From an uncultured Erythrobacter sp. (GTDB lineage Bacteria > Pseudomonadota > Alphaproteobacteria > Sphingomonadales > Sphingomonadaceae): DNA of 64,000 nt. The stretch covers positions 62,001 through 126,000 of the forward strand of contig NZ_CANMZM010000003.1 in the NCBI RefSeq assembly GCF_947502395.1, in the 5' to 3' direction. The notes under the pieces are model-generated. The model ran no database searches, was not told the origin of the DNA, and was given only the letters and a program-made list of their open reading frames with translations. A program made the translations under genes and the position numbers. Shown here in pieces: positions 10,009 through 19,204 of the stretch; position 1 is the first letter of the stretch; each line of letters starts with the position of its first letter.

Positions 10009-10039
10009 CAAAAAAGGCCGCCAAATGGCGACCCTTTTG
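10009..10039 (-). terminator. Probable rpoZ terminator
   Basis: The inverted repeat AAAAGG-CCGCC / GGCGA-CCCTTTT sits 26 nt after the rpoZ stop. Read on the minus strand the right arm runs into six T. One unpaired position per arm. It may also work weakly on the plus strand. Confidence 0.6.
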
Positions 10040-10064
10040 AGAATTGGTGTTTTCGCAATTTAGC

Positions 10065-10409
10065 TTAGCCGTCGTAATCAGCGCCAATCGAAGTTGAGCG
10101 GGTCGGAGCGCTAGCCGTGATGCGCAGAGCTTCCGCGGATTGGCTGAGCGAACCGATCTCATCGGCATCATCTTCATCATCGGGAAGGATCTTTTGCAGA
10201 CCCGTGACGAGAGATTCACTCAACTCCTTCGGCTTGATCGTCTGTTCTGCAATCTCGCGCAGAGCCACAACCGGGTTTTTATCGCGATCACGCTCAAGAG
10301 TCAGCTCGCTGCCGCCTGAGATTTCGCGGGCACGCTGTGCTGCGAGCAGGACGAGGTCGAAGCGGTTTGGAACCTTATCGACGCAATCTTCAACGGTAAC
10401 GCGTGCCAT
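10065..10409 (-). CDS. rpoZ: DNA-directed RNA polymerase omega subunit
   Basis: 114 residues beginning M-A-R-V-T-V-E-D-C, with the diagnostic [15 protein letters not shown] and [10 protein letters not shown] segments of omega. It helps fold and assemble beta-prime into the core enzyme. The acidic C-terminal tail (D-D-E-D-D-A-D-E) is longer than in E. coli but usual among alphaproteobacteria. It appears monocistronic, ended by the hairpin near 10,020; spoT, a common neighbour elsewhere, is not here. Confidence 0.96.
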   Translation of the reverse strand: MARVTVEDCVDKVPNRFDLVLLAAQRAREISGGSELTLERDRDKNPVVALREIAEQTIKPKELSESLVTGLQKILPDDEDDADEIGSLSQSAEALRITASAPTRSTSIGADYDG

Positions 10410-10435
10410 CTACGGGCCCCTTGTGATAATCAGTT

Positions 10436-11710
10436 GTGAATGAGAGCGCCGCAACTAGGGTTCAAAGGGGAGAGAGTCAAGAATTTGCAACCATTGGCGG
10501 TCTTGTGCATTGCTCTTTAGTGACCTCTGAAAATCTTCTTAATCCAGCGCATACGAGCCTTAGCGATTACAAAGACAGCGCCAGCTTTCGCGTTGATGCC
10601 GCCGAGCACGCCTTCACATTCTATCCGGCCGGGTCAGACCGGCTGGCTGCGCTCATCGATCATATCGAATGCGCAAAGCAGTGCCTTGAAGTTTTTTACT
10701 ATGAATTTCAGGATGATCACGCAGGGGGAAAAGTGTTAGATGCGATGATTAACGCCGCGGAGCGTGGTGTTCACGTGTCGTTGATCGTTGATGCTTTTGG
10801 AAGCGACGTGCCTCGCGAATTCTTCAAGCCATTAGAAGATGCTGGAGCCAAGTTCGCGATATTCGCGGCTAGTTGGAACCGGGGGTATCTGGTGCGCAAC
10901 CATCAGAAATTCGCAGTTGCAGACCAAGCCCGGGTCATGACCGGTGGCGCGAACGTGTCAGAAGACTATTATAACACGCCGAGCGAGAATGGGTGGTGCG
11001 ATCTGGGGGTTGCAATCGAAGGTGCCATCACAGAGCGTTTTTCGGAATGGTTCAAGTTACTCGAAGAACTGACCAAGCGCCAAAGTCTTGGGTTAACGCA
11101 AACTAGGCAAATTATCCGCCAGTGGAAGCCGGGTGCAGGCGAGGTGCAGTTGCTCCTCGGCGGACCGCTTATCCGTCGCTCACATTGGTCTTACCAATTC
11201 AAGAAGGAAATCGCCAAAGCCCTCCGGCTCGACATGGTTACCGCGTATTTTGGCCCACCCGCGAGCTTTCGGCGTGCGATGGCAAGGGTCGCTCGCCGCG
11301 GTAGTGTTCGGCTGATTGCGGCAGGTAAATCAGATCTGAATGGGACCATCGATGTTGCAAGACTATACTATAAAGGTTTGATCGAAAATGACGCAAAAGT
11401 ATCGGAGTTTCAACCGTCCAAACTACATATGAAGCTCTTGGTGGTGGACGATTGCAGTTACTTCGGCAGCGCCAACCTTGATCGTCGGTCAATCCGGATG
11501 AACATTGAGTTGATGGTTCGTGTTCAAGACAAGGCATTAGCAGACAGATTGCGTGAGCTGATTAACCATCTCGACGAAGCCAGTCTTCCCATTGACCGGG
11601 CATGGTATCGACGAAATGCTGGATTTTGGCAGCGGGCCCGCTGGCGATTTTTCCATTGGCTTGGTCTCGCAGATTATCACCTGTCACAAGCGATGACGCG
11701 CCCATATTAG
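10436..11710 (+). CDS. Phospholipase D-like protein / cardiolipin synthase-type
   Basis: 424 residues with two HKD motifs, H-Q-K-F-A-V-A-D at about 156-163 and H-M-K-L-L-V-V-D at about 331-338, each followed by G-G-A-N or G-S-A-N. Two such half-sites build one active site in bacterial cardiolipin synthases, which condense phosphatidylglycerol units or transfer phosphatidyl groups. Unlike ClsA it lacks obvious N-terminal membrane helices, resembling ClsB/ClsC-like cytosolic forms. The first roughly 35 residues are not conserved, so a downstream start is possible. It converges on dnaB with only 3 nt between. Confidence 0.85.
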   Translation: MNESAATRVQRGESQEFATIGGLVHCSLVTSENLLNPAHTSLSDYKDSASFRVDAAEHAFTFYPAGSDRLAALIDHIECAKQCLEVFYYEFQDDHAGGKVLDAMINAAERGVHVSLIVDAFGSDVPREFFKPLEDAGAKFAIFAASWNRGYLVRNHQKFAVADQARVMTGGANVSEDYYNTPSENGWCDLGVAIEGAITERFSEWFKLLEELTKRQSLGLTQTRQIIRQWKPGAGEVQLLLGGPLIRRSHWSYQFKKEIAKALRLDMVTAYFGPPASFRRAMARVARRGSVRLIAAGKSDLNGTIDVARLYYKGLIENDAKVSEFQPSKLHMKLLVVDDCSYFGSANLDRRSIRMNIELMVRVQDKALADRLRELINHLDEASLPIDRAWYRRNAGFWQRARWRFFHWLGLADYHLSQAMTRPY

Positions 11711-11713
11711 AGA

Positions 11714-13231
11714 TTACTCGTCCATGCCCCAGCTAGAGTAATCACGCATATTGGGTGAGGTGAACTTGGTTATCTCGCTTTGGAAATGCAGCGGGACATT
11801 GCCGGTTGAGCCATGGCGCTGTTTCGCAACGATAAGCGAGGCCTTGTTCTTGATCTCGAGATACTCAGCTTCCCATTGCGCGTATTTTTCTTGCACCTCG
11901 ATGGAGCTCGAACCGTCCGGATTGGGCATATCGGGACGCACAGCCTCTTTGTAATAGTCGGCACGGTAGATAAACCAGACCATATCGGCGTCCTGCTCGA
12001 TCGAGCCCGATTCCCTGAGGTCAGAGAGCATAGGCCGTTTGTCATCGCGCTGCTCAACCGCACGGCTGAGCTGAGAGAGCGCGATGACAGGTACACCGAG
12101 CTCTTTCGCCAGCGTCTTCAGGCCCCGGCTGATCTCCGAGATTTCATTGACGCGATTGTCATTTGCTCGGCCAGACCCTTGCAAAAGTTGCAGGTAATCA
12201 ATGACAATAAGGCCAATGTCGTGTCGCCGCTTTAGTCGCCGGGCTCTGGTGCGCAACGCGCCGATTGTGAGGCCGGGCGTGTCATCAATATAGAGCGGAA
12301 GTTCAGCCAAGCGCTGGCTTGCAAAACTCAGTTTTTGGAAATCATCACGACTAAGCTGACCGGAGCGCAATGCCTCGGATGACACCTCTGACTGTTCGGC
12401 TAGGATACGTGTTGCCAACTGGTCCGCGCTCATCTCAAGGCTGAAGAAAGCGGTTGGTGCTCCGTAGCAATGTTCGCCGCCCTCGCTTTGCCACTTGAGG
12501 TGTTCTTCCGCACAGTTGAAGGCGATATTAGTTGCAAGCGACGTCTTGCCCATGCCCGGACGGCCGGCGAGGATGATAAGGTCGGAATCGTGTAGGCCGG
12601 CCGTTTTCTGGTCAAGCGTTTCCAGACCAGAAGTCTTGCCCGACAAACCACCACCTGAGTTCATCGCCGCTTCGACCATCTTGATGGCAGTCAAAGCCGC
12701 GTCGCGGAAACTCTCGGCATCTTTTCCGGTCGCGGCGCCTTCCGCCACTCGGTATAGATCCGCTTCTGCCTGGGCTATGCGGTCTACAGGGCTGGTGTCT
12801 TCCGAAGTGTCCAGCGCGCCTTCAACAAGGCCGCGGCCAACGCTGACCAACTCACGAAGAAGTGCCAGGTCATAGATCTGTTGAGCCAGCTCGCGCGGTG
12901 CCAAAAGACCGGCGCCATTCGCGGTGAGCTGCGCCAAATATTTCGGGCCACCGAGTTCCTTGAGCGCTTCATCGGCTTCAAAGTGCGGACGCAAGGTCAC
13001 GGGCGAAGCGGTCGCATTGCGTTCGATCAGTGCCAGAATTCGCTCAAAAATCCGCTCATGTAGTGGTTCGAAAAAATGATGTGGGCGGATCGGTGTTTGA
13101 AGTTCTTCAATAACGCGGTTGTCAATCAGGACCGCGCCTAAAAACGCTGCCTCCGCTTCCAGATTGGAAGGGAGCTTGCGCGTACCGTCAGCATCATTGT
13201 CGACGAGCGAAAGAGGAGTGGGTTCGGCCAT
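11714..13231 (-). CDS. dnaB: Replicative DNA helicase DnaB
   Basis: About 505 residues from the ATG at 13229-13231; a longer in-frame reading adds 12 non-conserved residues. The N-terminal DnaB domain (N-L-E-A-E-A-A-F-L-G-A-V-L) is followed by a linker and a RecA-like DnaB_C domain with Walker A G-R-P-G-M-G-K-T, Walker B L-I-V-I-D-Y-L-Q-L and the L-S-Q-L-S-R segment. It is the hexameric 5'-3' helicase of the replication fork. No intein or insertion is seen. It diverges from the UPF0262 gene. Confidence 0.97.
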   Translation of the reverse strand: MAEPTPLSLVDNDADGTRKLPSNLEAEAAFLGAVLIDNRVIEELQTPIRPHHFFEPLHERIFERILALIERNATASPVTLRPHFEADEALKELGGPKYLAQLTANGAGLLAPRELAQQIYDLALLRELVSVGRGLVEGALDTSEDTSPVDRIAQAEADLYRVAEGAATGKDAESFRDAALTAIKMVEAAMNSGGGLSGKTSGLETLDQKTAGLHDSDLIILAGRPGMGKTSLATNIAFNCAEEHLKWQSEGGEHCYGAPTAFFSLEMSADQLATRILAEQSEVSSEALRSGQLSRDDFQKLSFASQRLAELPLYIDDTPGLTIGALRTRARRLKRRHDIGLIVIDYLQLLQGSGRANDNRVNEISEISRGLKTLAKELGVPVIALSQLSRAVEQRDDKRPMLSDLRESGSIEQDADMVWFIYRADYYKEAVRPDMPNPDGSSSIEVQEKYAQWEAEYLEIKNKASLIVAKQRHGSTGNVPLHFQSEITKFTSPNMRDYSSWGMDE

Positions 13232-13337
13232 TGAGTGCTCAATGCGCCCGCACCTGCCTTCAGGCAAGCGTTGCCTGCGTCAATTTTACAATGAGAGGCT
13301 GTGGATAGCGGGGATTGGAGTTGGTTATGCTTGAAGT

Positions 13338-13889
13338 ATGCCCCCTGAATCTGCGAAGGCGGCATCCACTATGTCAGGCCTGCCTTCCGATTCAGCGTCA
13401 CAACCGATGGGCACACATCGCATTGTCCATATCGCGCTCGATGAAGAGACGATCCTGTGGCGCAATGCCGATGTCGAGCAGGAACGGCGCGTGGCGATCT
13501 ATGACTTGATTGAGGAAAACACCTTTAAACCGGTTCGCAGTGCCAAGCGCGGGGTCAAGGGGCCGTACCGATTGAAGCTTGCGGTTCAGGATGGCCGATT
13601 GGCTATGGATATTGCTGATCAAGAAGAAAACCAGCTTGAAACGCTTCTCATCGGCCTTGCCCGCTTTCGTCGACCGATCCGCGAGTATTTCGCGATTTGC
13701 GACAGCTATTATCAGGCAATTCGCAAGGCGACCCCCGCGGAGATCGAAACAATCGATATGGCGCGGCGCGGCATCCACAATGATGCTGCTGAGCTCTTGG
13801 TCGAGCGGCTTGACGGTAAGGTCGAGACGGACTTTGCAACTGCACGGCGATTGTTCACGCTCATTTGTGTGCTCCACATCAAAGGCTGA
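13338..13889 (+). CDS. UPF0262 family protein
   Basis: 183 residues. The conserved block runs from H-R-I-V-H-I through the segment around F-A-I-C-D-S-Y-Y-Q-A-I-R and ends R-L-F-T-L-I-C-V-L-H, typical of UPF0262, an alphaproteobacterial family without a known role. The first 24 residues are variable, and the ATG at G-T-H-R-I (residue 25) could be the true start. It is followed closely by a GH25-like gene and cdd, so the three are probably one operon. Confidence 0.85.
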   Translation: MPPESAKAASTMSGLPSDSASQPMGTHRIVHIALDEETILWRNADVEQERRVAIYDLIEENTFKPVRSAKRGVKGPYRLKLAVQDGRLAMDIADQEENQLETLLIGLARFRRPIREYFAICDSYYQAIRKATPAEIETIDMARRGIHNDAAELLVERLDGKVETDFATARRLFTLICVLHIKG

Positions 13890-13900
13890 GGCGGACCAGG

Positions 13901-14614
13901 GTGGCGCGAAAGAATAGAAAGAAATCGGGCTTGGGCCTCTGGGTTTTTCGCGGAGCTGCTTTGGTGGTTCTCTTCGCAGTGAGTTTTGCCGCATGGTTTT
14001 GGTGGGACATGCGCGAATGGCGGCCAGATGCAGACCTCTACCCAGAGCAGGGCGCAGTGATTGCCAGCCGGGCACCGACAACACGGTTTGAAACATTGGC
14101 TGCGACTGGAGCGGATTTTGTTTATCTTGAACTGGGTGAGGCGAGAGTTAAGCCTGATCCGGGTTTTGCCAAGCGACTCGAAAACGCGCGTAGTGCAGGT
14201 CTGAAGGTCGGTATCTCGACGCCGTTTGATCCGTGCCTTCGCGCCGATGAGCAATCCTCGCATTTCACACGCATGGTGCCGCGCGATGGCTCGTTCCTGC
14301 CACCCGCGATTGCGCTTCAGCGCCTTGGTTCGGGCTGCAATCCAACGGTGAGCGATGCTGCGGTTGAAAGTGAGCTGATGACGCTTATCAATCAAATCGA
14401 GATGCACTCAGGCAAGCCTGTGATCCTGCGGCTCGGGCGAGATTTTGAATTACGACATGACATCGCCCGGATGATTGAGCGTGGCTTATGGCTTGAACGC
14501 GATCGAGCGCGGCCCGATTATGCAGGGCGGCCCTGGCTTTTGTGGAGCGCGAATAGTCAGTTCGTAAGCGAGGCCTCAGAAACCCCGATTGAATGGATGG
14601 TGGTACAACGATGA
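13901..14614 (+). CDS. GH25-like protein, probably catalytically degenerate
   Basis: A GTG start at 13901 gives 237 residues: a basic N-terminus, one membrane helix (about 17-36), then a glycoside hydrolase family 25 (lysozyme-type) TIM barrel in the periplasm. Recognisable strands are D-A-D-L-Y-P-E-Q-G near 43-51, D-F-V-Y-L-E-L-G-E near 72-80 and A-G-R-P-W-L-L-W-S near the end. The D-x-E normally following L-P-P-A-I reads Q140-R141-L142, so key acids appear missing. An ATG at 13865 would overlap the upstream gene. Its stop overlaps the cdd start as ATGA. Muramidase activity is doubtful; peptidoglycan binding is possible. Confidence 0.72.
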   Translation: MARKNRKKSGLGLWVFRGAALVVLFAVSFAAWFWWDMREWRPDADLYPEQGAVIASRAPTTRFETLAATGADFVYLELGEARVKPDPGFAKRLENARSAGLKVGISTPFDPCLRADEQSSHFTRMVPRDGSFLPPAIALQRLGSGCNPTVSDAAVESELMTLINQIEMHSGKPVILRLGRDFELRHDIARMIERGLWLERDRARPDYAGRPWLLWSANSQFVSEASETPIEWMVVQR

Positions 14615-15033
14615 GCGATCCAAAGACCACGCTAATCGAAGCAGCGCACGCAGCGGCGGAAGATGCTTATGCGCCCTACTCCGATTATCAGGTAGGGGCA
14701 GCGCTCCTATTTGACGACGGGGCGATCATAGTGGGAAGTAATGTCGAGAATGCCAGCTACGGTCTTACCTTATGCGCAGAGACCGTTGCGGTTGCGCGCG
14801 CTTTTGGCGAAGGGCGACGCGGAGGATTGAAAGCGGTCGCGGTTGTCGGTCCCAAAGACAAAGGCGACGGCGCGCCGATTACTCCGTGTGGCCGGTGCCG
14901 TCAGACCCTGAATGAAATCGCAGGGCTGGGAGGAACCGATCCAACCATTTATTGTGTGGGGAACAAAGAGGTGCGCGAAGTTACGCTGTCCCAGCTATTG
15001 CCCCATGCATTTGGGCCTGATCATCTGGCTTGA
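14611..15033 (+). CDS. cdd: Cytidine deaminase
   Basis: 140 residues from the ATG at 14611, which overlaps the upstream stop (ATGA) and implies translational coupling. Zinc ligands are Cys55 (in T-L-C-A-E), Cys93 and Cys96 (P-C-G-R-C-R-Q); Glu57 is the catalytic acid. N-V-E-N-A-S-Y-G binds the ribose. The small size and triple-Cys site mark the tetrameric class, which deaminates cytidine and deoxycytidine to uridines for salvage. Confidence 0.95.
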   Translation: MSDPKTTLIEAAHAAAEDAYAPYSDYQVGAALLFDDGAIIVGSNVENASYGLTLCAETVAVARAFGEGRRGGLKAVAVVGPKDKGDGAPITPCGRCRQTLNEIAGLGGTDPTIYCVGNKEVREVTLSQLLPHAFGPDHLA

Positions 15034-15064
15034 GCCGTAGCGATCAACAATAGCCAGAACTGTC

Positions 15065-15086
15065 AATGCAACATCAATGTTGCATT
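15065..15086. promoter_or_regulatory. 22-bp palindrome (element A)
   Basis: Arms AATGCAACAT and ATGTTGCATT are perfect reverse complements around a 2-bp centre. It lies in a 222-bp gap between convergent cdd and DUF4197 genes and is followed by CCCTAC. A related palindrome with the same downstream layout occurs at 39941-39962. Probably the operator of a dimeric regulator; identity unknown. Confidence 0.5.
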
Positions 15087-15130
15087 ATGCCCTACGGATT
15101 CTAGGCGAAGTTCAATAATTTCAGAGATTT

Positions 15131-15241
15131 GTGAGAGCCGTTAGCGCAACACTCATCCGACCCAATTTCGTGCGTGGATTTGGTATTGAACGAGTCAACG
15201 TCACGATGGCGTCCGTTCTTCGGGCAGGAAACACGGTTTAG
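15131..15241 (+). CDS. Possible small protein (36 aa), element A
   Basis: The open frame begins at a GTG, 44 nt after the element-A palindrome, with a weak AGAGA upstream, and ends at TAG. The predicted peptide starts M-R-A-V-S-A-T-L-I-R. I list it because the related element at 39.94 kb has a TTG-started frame at the same relative place, with A-T-L at the same codon positions (6-8). The 36-residue length alone is not evidence, and the rest of the two peptides does not match. It could be an RNA leader instead of a protein. Confidence 0.3.
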   Translation: MRAVSATLIRPNFVRGFGIERVNVTMASVLRAGNTV

Positions 15242-15255
15242 CGTCTCGATTTGCC

Positions 15256-15963
15256 CTAGCTCCCTAGCAAACCACTTAGCGGATTCTTGCGGAACTCGCG
15301 TTCCTCTGATCCGATATAGGAGAAAATCCCATCGAGGCCCTGATCGGTGACCGAACGGTTGATGCTTTCTCGATTGAGGCCTGCATCACGGATGAAGGAG
15401 TGTTCATCTGCTAGCCCATCGAAGGTTTTGTAGACTCCAGCACTTTCCAATGCGCTGTCTACCAGCGGCTCCAGCCGTGAATGCAGCCGATCATTGGCCG
15501 AACGGCGCAAGTACTGTGTGCCTCCATCGTCCTCTCGGATAATGCCGGGGGCATCAGAAAACGAAAGATCGTCAATTGCATCGCGGAAGATTGGCTTTGC
15601 CTCGCCCGCTGCAACGCCAGCCGCATCGTTGATATTGCGCGTGATACCATCGAGAATACCCAGACGGCTTGCTCCGCCAAGAATGGAGCCGAGTAATCCG
15701 CCACTACGCCCACCGAGATTACCAATAATGGGAAGGCCGATGCGCACATTCTCATCGCCATAAAACGCGCCCGGCACAGCAAGTTTATCAAGCGCGCTGT
15801 CGGTCGCTTTGCCAAGGATCGAGGAGAGGCCGAGGCCACCCCCTCCGCCGCGACCTAAGAGGTCGCCGAGGCCCTGTGCTTGGAGAGGGAACGAGACCAG
15901 GGACGCTAAACCAAATGCACCTGCGCCCGTGATAAACCCACGGCGATTGGCTGAAACTGACAT
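15256..15963 (-). CDS. DUF4197 domain protein, probable Tat export
   Basis: 235 residues from the ATG at 15961-15963. The N-terminus S-A-N-R-R-G-F-I-T-G plus a hydrophobic stretch ending F-P-L-Q-A-Q is a twin-arginine-type signal. A Gly-rich segment (residues about 30-50) precedes the DUF4197 domain with G-I-L-D-G-I-T-R-N-I-N-D-A-A and the C-terminal D-G-I-F-S-Y-I-G-S-E-E. The family is periplasmic and uncharacterised. The frame remains open upstream into the carboxypeptidase gene, but nothing there resembles this family, so the ATG after a GAGAG-like site was preferred. Confidence 0.82.
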   Translation of the reverse strand: MSVSANRRGFITGAGAFGLASLVSFPLQAQGLGDLLGRGGGGGLGLSSILGKATDSALDKLAVPGAFYGDENVRIGLPIIGNLGGRSGGLLGSILGGASRLGILDGITRNINDAAGVAAGEAKPIFRDAIDDLSFSDAPGIIREDDGGTQYLRRSANDRLHSRLEPLVDSALESAGVYKTFDGLADEHSFIRDAGLNRESINRSVTDQGLDGIFSYIGSEEREFRKNPLSGLLGS

Positions 15964-16045
15964 GGCTTTCTCTCCCGATGCATTGCGGTATGAAGGTTTG
16001 TACCACAGAAATAGGCCGCTGGGGCCTAGGAGACGTAAAATCCTG

Positions 16046-17179
16046 TCAGCTCGTCTCGAGCCACTCCAAAAGCGCAGCGAGGCAATCCCGCCCCAGTATC
16101 TTACAGCGTTCTGGCGACCAGCCTTGCTCAGGCTCGGGAAAGTCACGCAGATCCTTGTAAGGCATTTCCAGCGTCATCGCGCAGGCACCAAAACGTTCGG
16201 CCACCTGATTGGTTGAGATGGTCAAGTTGGCTTTGCCAGCCCAGGCCTTGGGATAGCCGAGCTCGGTCTGGAAGTCGGGTGTTCGGCGATCAAGAATTCT
16301 CTCGTAGCGATAGAATTGCTCACCGAGTGCATCGGTCCACGACGGGATGCCTTCGAAGCCAGCGAGAAAGACTGCAGGGATCGCTTCATCTCCGTGAACA
16401 TCGATGGCAAAGTCCACGCCGGTTTCATCCATCTTATTGCGGATCGCGAGGACTTCGGGAGATTTCTCTGCGCTCGGTGTCTCCCATTCCCGATTGAGAT
16501 TGGCGCCTACAGCGTTGGTGCGCAGGTGCCCCCGGCGCGATCCGTCAGGATTGCAATTGGGCACGATATGGAACCGACACCGCTTCAATAGGCTGCGTGC
16601 GACCGGATCGGCTGGATCTGTGAGGCATTCGAGCGTGCCTTCCATCCACCATTCTGCTTGCGTCTCACCGGGGTGCTGCCGGGCGTAAAGCCAAACTTGG
16701 GTTTCCCCTTCGCCCATTTGCAGCATGTCGAGCGGCTGGCCATCAAGTGTCGCGGCAAGGCGGACGAGCTCAACGCCTTCACACGACGCAGCCTCTGCCA
16801 TCAAGTCGTGGTGACGCTCCATCGAGTAAGGGGCGAAATAGGCGAAATAGCAGGCCCCAGATGCTGGGGTGTAGCGGATGGTAAGGGTGCCACCCTCTTC
16901 ATCCTTGTCAAAACTGCTTGCCGCGCGAGTCCAATGCTCACGGTCTTCCGAAACGCAGGCATCATATCCAGGCCAACCGCCCGGATAGGCGCTTTCATTC
17001 AGGGCAGTGATTTTGAGCTCAACTTCTTCACCGCTCACCCCGCTCACCCGAAAGTGAAACCACTGCTTGAACTCAGACATATGATCGGTGGTCAGGGTGA
17101 GCCGAGCGGTTGTGCCTTCGATTGACAAAACCTCAATATTGCCGCTGTCAAAAGCAGCATCGATAGCGATTTGGGGCAT
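16046..17179 (-). CDS. M14-type metallocarboxypeptidase
   Basis: 377 residues. An N-terminal beta-sandwich (about 1-120) precedes the M14 catalytic domain, the layout of Nna1/cytosolic carboxypeptidase-like bacterial proteins. Zinc ligands are H169 and E172 (R-Q-H-P-G-E-T) and H262 (D-V-H-G-D-E); the general base is probably E338 (T-L-E-M-P-Y). There is no signal peptide, so it should act in the cytoplasm, trimming C-terminal residues from peptides; the substrate is unknown. It starts 2 nt after the stop of a lipoprotein gene on the same strand. Confidence 0.88.
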   Translation of the reverse strand: MPQIAIDAAFDSGNIEVLSIEGTTARLTLTTDHMSEFKQWFHFRVSGVSGEEVELKITALNESAYPGGWPGYDACVSEDREHWTRAASSFDKDEEGGTLTIRYTPASGACYFAYFAPYSMERHHDLMAEAASCEGVELVRLAATLDGQPLDMLQMGEGETQVWLYARQHPGETQAEWWMEGTLECLTDPADPVARSLLKRCRFHIVPNCNPDGSRRGHLRTNAVGANLNREWETPSAEKSPEVLAIRNKMDETGVDFAIDVHGDEAIPAVFLAGFEGIPSWTDALGEQFYRYERILDRRTPDFQTELGYPKAWAGKANLTISTNQVAERFGACAMTLEMPYKDLRDFPEPEQGWSPERCKILGRDCLAALLEWLETS

Positions 17180-17181
17180 GT

Positions 17182-17826
17182 TTATTCCTGAAGTTCATCC
17201 AATTCGATGGAAACGGTCTCGCCTCTAATCGCATCCTCGCCACCAGGAAAGCCCTTGAACAAGGCTGCAGCTAGAGCGCCTGCGCTTGCTTCCACATCAG
17301 CGTAGGGAGAGTTGATCGAGATCGCTTGTTGCGCGCGGCCTTCCCATACGCTGTTCCCGCTCGCGTCGGAGATACGCACGGAAAGTTCGCTTAGGGCGTT
17401 TGGCCTGCTGGTGTTTCCACCCAGATCAATGCCAATGCCGACACCCAGGCCACTGCCATAGCTACCAGTACTGCCGCCAACGCCTACGCTAACGGGCCCA
17501 CGAGAGCTCGCCGGTGCAAGCGGGCTGCGCTTGGTCGTAACGCGCGCGGTTTGTGCGCCCAATTGGGATTGTTCCGCGATGGTGTAGCCAAGGCCAACCA
17601 ACTCAGCAGCCACGGCATCATAGAACGCGTCTTTGGCACGGACGTTGCTCATCTCTTCGGGAAAGGTGATTGCGATTGGATCTTGCCCGATGGACATGTT
17701 TGCTTCGCCGACAAATCGGGTCACCTCGACAGGCCCCGAATAGGCTGTCCCTACGCAGGCGCTAAGCGACAGGCCGAGCAATACGGTGGCAAGAGTCTTG
17801 CCGTTCAAAAATCTGGAGCCAGGCAT
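17182..17826 (-). CDS. DUF4136-like lipoprotein
   Basis: 214 residues from the ATG at 17824-17826. The signal sequence ends L-S-L-S-A-C, a lipobox. The domain resembles DUF4136: an early F-V-G-E strand, [10 protein letters not shown] in the middle, a Gly/Ser-rich loop ([13 protein letters not shown]) and a W-E-G-R-A-Q strand near the end. The role of this periplasmic lipoprotein family is unknown. A second member is at 50.5 kb, with low similarity. It runs into the carboxypeptidase gene, 2 nt apart, as a likely two-gene operon. Confidence 0.75.
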   Translation of the reverse strand: MPGSRFLNGKTLATVLLGLSLSACVGTAYSGPVEVTRFVGEANMSIGQDPIAITFPEEMSNVRAKDAFYDAVAAELVGLGYTIAEQSQLGAQTARVTTKRSPLAPASSRGPVSVGVGGSTGSYGSGLGVGIGIDLGGNTSRPNALSELSVRISDASGNSVWEGRAQQAISINSPYADVEASAGALAAALFKGFPGGEDAIRGETVSIELDELQE

Positions 17827-17885
17827 TTGTGTCCCTCTCAATTTCCTTCGCGACTTGAAAACCACTTGCTGCTAACGGCGCGCAG

Positions 17886-18908
17886 ATGAATTCAATTGCG
17901 ACACACACACTAGCGAAACCTTGCGTCCTCGTCACGGGCGGCGCGGGATATATCGGCAGCCATGCGGTTCTGGCTCTTTTGGATGCCGGATGGCCGGTGG
18001 CAGTGATTGACAACCTGACAACGGGTTTTCGCTTTGCGGTCCCAGACGATGTCGCCTTTTACGAGGGCGATGTAGAGGATGCAGGGCTGCTTGCGGGGGT
18101 CTTCAAAGAGCAAGGTGTGGGTGCGATCATGCATTTTGCAGGCTCAATAGTGGTGCCTGAGAGTGTGGAGAATCCCCTCAAATATTATCACAACAACACT
18201 GCCAAAAGCCGCGTTCTGGTTGAGGCAGCGGTCAAGGCTGGCGTGCCACATCTTATCTTCTCATCAACGGCGGCCACCTACGGTATACCGGAGGTCGAGG
18301 CTGTGAGCGAAGACACCCCGCAAATGCCGATCAACCCCTATGGCTGGTCGAAGCTGATGACGGAGCAGATGCTCACGGATGTTGCAGCGGCCCATGACCT
18401 CAACTTCTGTGCGCTGCGGTACTTCAATGTGGCTGGTGCTGATCCGCAGGCTCGGACAGGGCAATCGACTGCTGGGGCTACGCACCTTATCAAAGTCGCG
18501 CTTGAGGCCGCGCTCGGCAAGCGCAGTCATGTAGGGGTTTTTGGCACCGATTTCGACACGGCTGATGGCACCGGTGTGCGGGACTATATCCATGTAAGTG
18601 ACCTGGCCTCGGCCCATGTCCACGCGCTTGAGGCGCTAATGGCCGAGCCAGATCGATCGCTGACGATGAACTGCGGCTACGGGCGTGGGTTCTCGGTGCT
18701 TGAGGTGCTTGATGCGGTAGACCGGGTGACGAACACGCCGATTCAGCGGCGCCTGGAAGGTCGGCGCCCAGGCGACCCTGCCCAGCTGATTTCGGACCCG
18801 TCACTGATTCGCTCGACCCTTCCTTGGAAGCCGAGGCATGATGATCTCGACACGATCATTACCCATGCACTCGCTTGGGAGCGCAAGTTGACGGAGCTGC
18901 GCGGCTGA
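17886..18908 (+). CDS. galE: UDP-glucose 4-epimerase
   Basis: 340 residues. The NAD-binding Rossmann motif G-G-A-G-Y-I-G is at about 18-24, the catalytic Tyr152 and Lys156 are in Y-G-W-S-K, and the central strand reads F-S-S-T-A-A-T-Y-G. It interconverts UDP-glucose and UDP-galactose for envelope polysaccharide. The length matches the extended SDR epimerase family. It stands alone and is followed by a hairpin at 18981. Confidence 0.95.
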   Translation: MNSIATHTLAKPCVLVTGGAGYIGSHAVLALLDAGWPVAVIDNLTTGFRFAVPDDVAFYEGDVEDAGLLAGVFKEQGVGAIMHFAGSIVVPESVENPLKYYHNNTAKSRVLVEAAVKAGVPHLIFSSTAATYGIPEVEAVSEDTPQMPINPYGWSKLMTEQMLTDVAAAHDLNFCALRYFNVAGADPQARTGQSTAGATHLIKVALEAALGKRSHVGVFGTDFDTADGTGVRDYIHVSDLASAHVHALEALMAEPDRSLTMNCGYGRGFSVLEVLDAVDRVTNTPIQRRLEGRRPGDPAQLISDPSLIRSTLPWKPRHDDLDTIITHALAWERKLTELRG

Positions 18909-18980
18909 GGGGGCAGTGATAGGTGCAGGAATCGGTTGACGAATCTGCCACGCACCCATATGTGCGCGTCTGAAATTTCC

Positions 18981-19010
18981 GCGCGCCGGGTTGCTTCTGG
19001 CGCGCTTTCT
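18981..19010 (+). terminator. Probable galE terminator
   Basis: Perfect 7-bp stem GCGCGCC (18981-18987) with GGCGCGC (18999-19005), then TTTCTT. It lies between galE and rpmJ. Confidence 0.65.
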
Positions 19011-19027
19011 TATTCGAAAGACCACTC

Positions 19028-19153
19028 ATGAAGATCCGCAACAGCCTTAAGTCGCTGAAAAACCGTCACCGCGATTGCCGCGTCATCCGCCGTCGTGGTC
19101 GCACTTATGTGATCAACAAGACAAACCGTCGTTTTAAAGCGCGCCAGGGCTAA
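19028..19153 (+). CDS. rpmJ: Ribosomal protein bL36
   Basis: 41 residues: [13 protein letters not shown], then [15 protein letters not shown] and R-F-K-A-R-Q-G. This is the alphaproteobacterial bL36 form, which keeps one Cys (Cys17) and lacks the full C-C-C-H zinc site of the zinc-binding paralogue. It stands alone between two hairpin terminators, as a monocistronic gene. Confidence 0.95.
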   Translation: MKIRNSLKSLKNRHRDCRVIRRRGRTYVINKTNRRFKARQG

Positions 19154-19204
19154 CTGGCTGCGCCGGGGCTTTCGCCTCGCGCATGAGCGTTTGAAAGGTA
19201 AACA

